Below, in pieces: positions 32,542 to 34,985 of a stretch of DNA of 34,985 bases (positions are counted from its first letter, which is position 1; each line of letters opens with the position of its first letter). The stretch is taken from contig JAHHIJ010000050.1 of assembly GCA_019358985.1 (NCBI GenBank), forward strand, positions 1 through 34,985. The letters are read 5' to 3'. Below the pieces are notes generated by a model that was given only the letters and a program-made list of their open reading frames with translations, had not been told where the DNA came from and made no database searches. The stretch comes from Tolypothrix brevis GSE-NOS-MK-07-07A (GTDB lineage: Bacteria; Cyanobacteriota; Cyanobacteriia; Cyanobacteriales; Nostocaceae). The position numbers and the translations under genes are program-made.

Positions 32542-33129
32542 ATGATTTCCCAAACAGAAAGCCGCTTTTACACTGTAGAAGAATATCTGGAATTAGAAGA
32601 AAAAGCTGAAGACAAAAGTGAATATATAGATGGAGAAATTAGACTCATGCCAGGAGTTACAACCAACCACAATAAAATTGCCGGGAATTTTTATAGAAAA
32701 TTTCCTTCTCAGGTGCAAAGTCAAGATTATGACATATACATAGTTGATATAAAGTTATGGATACCGAATTATCGTATCTACACTTACCCAGATATTATGG
32801 TCATCAAAGGTGAACCTATTTATGAAGGAACTGGTACAACAAAGATAACTAACCCGTTATTAATAGTTGAAGTTTTATCAAATTCTACTAAAAATTACGA
32901 CAAAACAGACAAATTTAAATATTACCGTTCAGTTCCTAACTTTCAAGAATATATTATGATTGATCAATATGATTTGTCGGTGGAACAATTTGCTAAAAAA
33001 GCAGCCGGAGAATGGATTTTTAAGGAATATGAAGGTGAAGATGCAATTTTAGGATTAAATTCTCTCGATTTCCAAATTTCCTTGCGGGAGATTTACGAAC
33101 GGGTTAATTTTGACTTGAGCGACGAATAA
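32542..33129 (+). CDS. Uma2 family restriction-endonuclease-like protein
   Basis: This is a 195-residue PD-(D/E)XK-fold protein of the Uma2 (DUF820) family. It opens RFYTVEEYLELEEKAEDKSEYIDGEI, continues YTYPDIMVIKGEP with D84, then NPLLIVEVLSNSTKNYDKTDKFKYY with E110 and the K121/K124 pair. D84, E110 and a following lysine fit the nuclease core. Uma2 genes are abundant in cyanobacteria and often lie in mobile or repetitive regions; the DNA target is unknown. GAGGTAATTCATC precedes the ATG. A fragment of a second Uma2 gene follows at 33278. Confidence 0.85.
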   Translation: MISQTESRFYTVEEYLELEEKAEDKSEYIDGEIRLMPGVTTNHNKIAGNFYRKFPSQVQSQDYDIYIVDIKLWIPNYRIYTYPDIMVIKGEPIYEGTGTTKITNPLLIVEVLSNSTKNYDKTDKFKYYRSVPNFQEYIMIDQYDLSVEQFAKKAAGEWIFKEYEGEDAILGLNSLDFQISLREIYERVNFDLSDE

Positions 33130-33169
33130 AGAAAGAATATATGATTGTTCCAATAAATAATTCAAAGCC

Positions 33170-33256
33170 TGTCATTGCGAGCGTAACGTAGTGGAGCAAA
33201 GCAATCGCAAGGACTCTGAGATTGCTTCATTCCACTACGCTCCATTCGCAATGACA
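33170..33256. mobile_element. Second 87-bp TGTCATTGCGA element
   Basis: It has the same length and the same ends (TGTCATTGCGA ... CGCAATGACA) as 5161-5247, with a partly different interior (GTAACGTAGTGGAGC, CCACTACGCTCC). It lies between the intact Uma2 and the Uma2 fragment, about 21 bp before the fragment starts, so its insertion may have broken the second gene. Confidence 0.75.
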
Positions 33257-33277
33257 ATTGGGCATTTTTTACTTTGA

Positions 33278-33430
33278 GTACTCTATCCTTGTAAACTGCA
33301 TGTATATCGCTTACCGAGTCCAGATGGTTATCAAAATGAGACGATACTCTCGGAAGATGTGACGATTTCACCGCTGGCATTTGGTGATTGTGCGATCGCT
33401 CCACGGCAATTATTGCGTCCTACAAGTTAA
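33278..33430 (+). pseudogene. Uma2 C-terminal fragment
   Basis: The frame that opens after a TGA at 33275 reads CKLHVYRLPSPDGYQNET, then ILSEDVTISPLAFGDCAIA and ends QLLRPTS with TAA at 33428-33430. The order (RL-PDGY, then EDVTISPLAF, then a hydrophobic strand and QLL) resembles the C-terminal part of many Uma2 proteins. There is no start codon of its own, and the N-terminal nuclease core is missing. It is probably what is left of a second Uma2 gene. Confidence 0.5.
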
Positions 33431-33469
33431 GATAAAGCGATCGCTCTTTTCACTAGACCAGGACTTACG

Positions 33470-33510
33470 CTGTATAATACCAAAAAATATTATATATTGG
33501 TATTATACAG
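33470..33510 (+). promoter_or_regulatory. Candidate parD operator/promoter
   Basis: CTGTATAATACCAA (33470-33483) is exactly inverted at 33497-33510 around an AT-rich spacer. The left arm contains TATAAT (33473-33478), a good -10 box, though I see no good -35 box. The right arm abuts the AGGAGG ribosome site of parD. Autoregulation by the ParD dimer is the likely reason for the symmetry. Confidence 0.6.
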
Positions 33511-33521
33511 GAGGATATTCT

Positions 33522-33755
33522 ATGCAAAAAAATACAAGTGTTACCTTGGGTGAACATTTTGAAGCGTTTATCACCAGTCAGATTGACAGCGGTCGTTTTG
33601 CCAGTGCCAGTGAAGCGATTCGAGCGGGACTGCGGCTTTTAGAGGAGCGAGAAATAAAGCTTGCCGCTTTGCAACGGGCATTAATAGAAGGGGAAAACAG
33701 CGGATTTGCTGACTATTCTCTCTCAGGATTGCTTGCAGAACTTGACGGTGAATAG
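33522..33755 (+). CDS. parD: ParD-type antitoxin
   Basis: This 77-residue protein (MQKNTSVTLGEHFEAFITSQ ...) is a typical type II ParD antitoxin. A ribbon-helix-helix DNA-binding N terminus (SVTLGEHFEAFI, then GRFASASEAIRAGLRLLEE) is followed by a toxin-binding tail (ALQRALIEGENSGFADYSL). AGGAGG lies about 6-8 bases before the ATG at 33522. The frame extends upstream through the operator, but that part is not protein-like. Four bases separate its TAG from the parE ATG, so the two are coupled. It should repress its own promoter through the inverted repeat at 33470-33510. Confidence 0.92.
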   Translation: MQKNTSVTLGEHFEAFITSQIDSGRFASASEAIRAGLRLLEEREIKLAALQRALIEGENSGFADYSLSGLLAELDGE

Positions 33756-33759
33756 GCTC

Positions 33760-34060
33760 ATGTCAGCATTTCGCCTTACTAAATTAGCCAGACAAGACTT
33801 GCTATCAATCGGTCGCTACACCCAAAAAACATGGGACACTGAGCAGAGAAACCGTTATCTTGCTATGTTGGACGACTGCTTTCATCTCTTAGCACTCCTA
33901 GCCACACAGGGGACGAACTTGTGATGATATTCGCCCAGGATATCGCAAATACCACATCGGACGGCATTTGATCTTTTATCAGGAAACCGATGAACATATT
34001 GATATTATTCGTGTTTTGCATGATCGTATGGATGTAGAGTCTCATTTCGATCAAGATTAA
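33760..34060 (+). pseudogene. parE: ParE-type toxin gene with frameshift
   Basis: The first frame reads MSAFRLTKLARQDLLSIGRY and on to FHLLALLATQGTNL, stopping at 33924. The rest of a ParE toxin continues one base later in the next frame from about 33902: PHRGRTCDDIRPGYRKYHIG, then HLIFYQETDEHIDIIRVLHDR and a TAA at 34058-34060. Together they make a complete ParE/RelE-fold toxin of about 100 residues. A +1 shift is needed in 33893-33902 (GCACTCCTAGCC). As it stands the protein lacks the RKYHIGRHLIFY and RVLHDRMD parts and should be inactive. A sequencing error or recoding cannot be excluded. The intact ParD upstream remains. Confidence 0.82.
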
Positions 34061-34284
34061 CGCAAAGACAATTTCCGGCAGAAGCCCTTGTCTACCTGCC
34101 CGCGTTTTGTTCCAGTTGCGTAAATCCTGCACTTGCTAAAATCGTAAATTTATCGTATTATAGATAGATAACTCATCCGAAAATCGAAAAAAATTTTGAT
34201 CGCGCAGAGCGCGAGGCAAGAAAGAAGGGTAAATAAAAAAGAGTAGAGTGCTAAAGGGCAAAAGTGTAAAGGGCTACTAAGTCC

Positions 34285-34985
34285 TCACGCAGAAACCAAA
34301 ACCACTCGAAAACCGATGAAGCCGTTGCGGCTGACGGGGTCGCCGTAGAAGCGGTTAGCACTACGGCAATTCTCAGGGACGTTGCCCCAAGAACCACCGC
34401 GAAGCAGCCGATAATGATTATCATTCTCAGTTAACCAAGCGCTTCCGTCGGTGGGCGCTCCATTATAATTTTGATGCCACTCATCCTGACACCATTCCCA
34501 TATATTACCATGCATATCAAATAAACCAAAGGGGTTTGGCGGAAAAATTCCTACATCTGTTGTTTGCTCACGATATTGACCCTTTATCCCTGAGCCATAA
34601 GTGTAGTTACCGTTATAATTTGCCAAATCGGTTGTAATCGTTTCACCAAAATAAAACGGGGTAGTTGTTCCGGCTCTACAAGCATATTCCCACTCTGCCT
34701 CACTGGGCAAGCGATAGTCTTTCCCAGTCTTGTTGGACAGTCTGGCACAAAACTCAATTGCATGATTCCAAGAAACCTTTTCAACAGGTCTATTAGCACC
34801 TTTGAATTTTGATGGATCTAGCTCTAAATCAATTTTAACCTTTTTCAGAGCGGCAACAGCTGCCCATTGAGCTTGCGTGACGGTCAATTTACCCATAAAG
34901 AAGGGTTGAACGGTGACGGTGTGCTGTGGACTTTCAGAATCGTTTCTTTCTAGCTCATTCTCTGGTGAACCCATAAGAAATTGAC
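34285..34985 (-). CDS. Formylglycine-generating-enzyme-like (SUMF1) domain protein, 5' end cut by window
   Basis: At least 233 residues. The frame runs past the window edge ([10 protein letters not shown] at its right end), so the ATG at 34974 is internal and the true start lies outside. The FGE/SUMF1 fold is clear: [68 protein letters not shown] and LLRGGSWGN, then CRSANRF and GFRVVL at the end. Members oxidise a cysteine in sulfatases to formylglycine, but most bacterial copies lack the full active site and serve as carbohydrate- or ligand-binding domains. Here only one Cys lies near the usual active-site region, so catalysis is doubtful. In cyanobacteria this domain is often fused to kinases or caspase-like proteins; the missing N terminus may hold such a domain. 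Confidence 0.85.
   Translation of the reverse strand, partial: QFLMGSPENELERNDSESPQHTVTVQPFFMGKLTVTQAQWAAVAALKKVKIDLELDPSKFKGANRPVEKVSWNHAIEFCARLSNKTGKDYRLPSEAEWEYACRAGTTTPFYFGETITTDLANYNGNYTYGSGIKGQYREQTTDVGIFPPNPFGLFDMHGNIWEWCQDEWHQNYNGAPTDGSAWLTENDNHYRLLRGGSWGNVPENCRSANRFYGDPVSRNGFIGFRVVLVSA

Larger units (their letters stand above)
33459..34129. mobile_element. Toxin-antitoxin module bounded by element-type ends
   Basis: CAGGACTTACGC (33459-33470) and the inverted TGCGTAAATCCTG (34117-34129) face each other around the parDE-like module. Apart from one base, they match the ends of the elements at 674-792 and 24281-24372. The span is 671 bp with no transposase. It may be a non-autonomous unit that carried the module, or a chance pair of repeat ends. 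The left end also lies close to the promoter of parD. Confidence 0.35.

Noticed and set aside
33162-33404. 80-codon minus-strand frame near the Uma2 fragment
   Set aside because: Lies over the 87-bp element and opposite the Uma2 fragment; no protein features.
1-34985. tRNA, rRNA, known riboswitch or transposase genes
   Set aside because: I looked for tRNA arms and classical insertion-sequence transposase motifs on both strands and found none I could support. A covariance-model scan would be decisive.

Overview
The window looks like chromosomal DNA from a filamentous, nitrogen-fixing (probably heterocyst-forming) cyanobacterium of the Nostocales. The evidence is frequent GCGATCGC (HIP1) octamers, AATTGCG heptamer repeats, a moderate GC content, and a set of typically cyanobacterial genes: a PxcA/CemA-like protein, a DUF1823 protein, a Pam68-like protein beside rpsO, a COP23 protein, a PEP-CTERM protein, a short cyanophycin synthetase (CphA2) and cyanophycinase. 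All assignments come from reading the sequence; no database search was run.

Layout. 1-900 is repeat-rich and holds a secreted-protein gene cut off just after its signal peptide. 905-4643 carries a PEP-CTERM/DUF4114 protein, a SpoIIM-like membrane protein, and a divergent pair encoding a multi-pass membrane protein and an RDD protein. 4644-5528 is non-coding: a long hairpin, a 21-bp minisatellite of 14 full units, and two mobile palindromic elements. 5529-9930 encodes a class I aminotransferase, a histidine kinase with an ethylene-receptor-like sensor, and a glycosyltransferase-TPR protein. 10000-15600 is a signalling/secretion block: trypsin-like protease with TPRs, COP23 protein, Ser/Thr kinase, a second trypsin-like protease, and a decayed second COP23 gene. 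16064-19878 holds the PxcA-like protein, acylphosphatase, a DUF1823 protein and a GH13 enzyme. 20361-27829 holds two different classes of DAHP synthase around a cyanophycin locus (cphA2, a small ORF, cphB), plus rpsO and pam68. 27998-32114 has a lipoprotein, a DUF1517 protein, a pentapeptide-repeat protein and TyrA. 32160-34985 is accessory: a seven-copy 45-bp array, a Uma2 nuclease, a fragment of a second Uma2, a ParDE-type module with a frameshifted toxin, and the 3' part of a formylglycine-generating-enzyme-like gene.

How the genes may work together. CphB cleaves cyanophycin to beta-aspartyl-arginine, and CphA2-type enzymes can re-polymerise that dipeptide, so the neighbouring genes could form a storage/recycling loop. 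Two DAHP synthases and TyrA, possibly with the aminotransferase, feed aromatic amino acid synthesis. The Ser/Thr kinase lies between two copies of a COP23 plus trypsin-like-protease pair, one of them decayed, which points to a duplicated exported module.

The most unusual signal is the density and behaviour of small palindromic repeats. They supply stop codons to genes, terminate a gene remnant, expand into perfect tandem arrays, and bound a toxin-antitoxin cassette.
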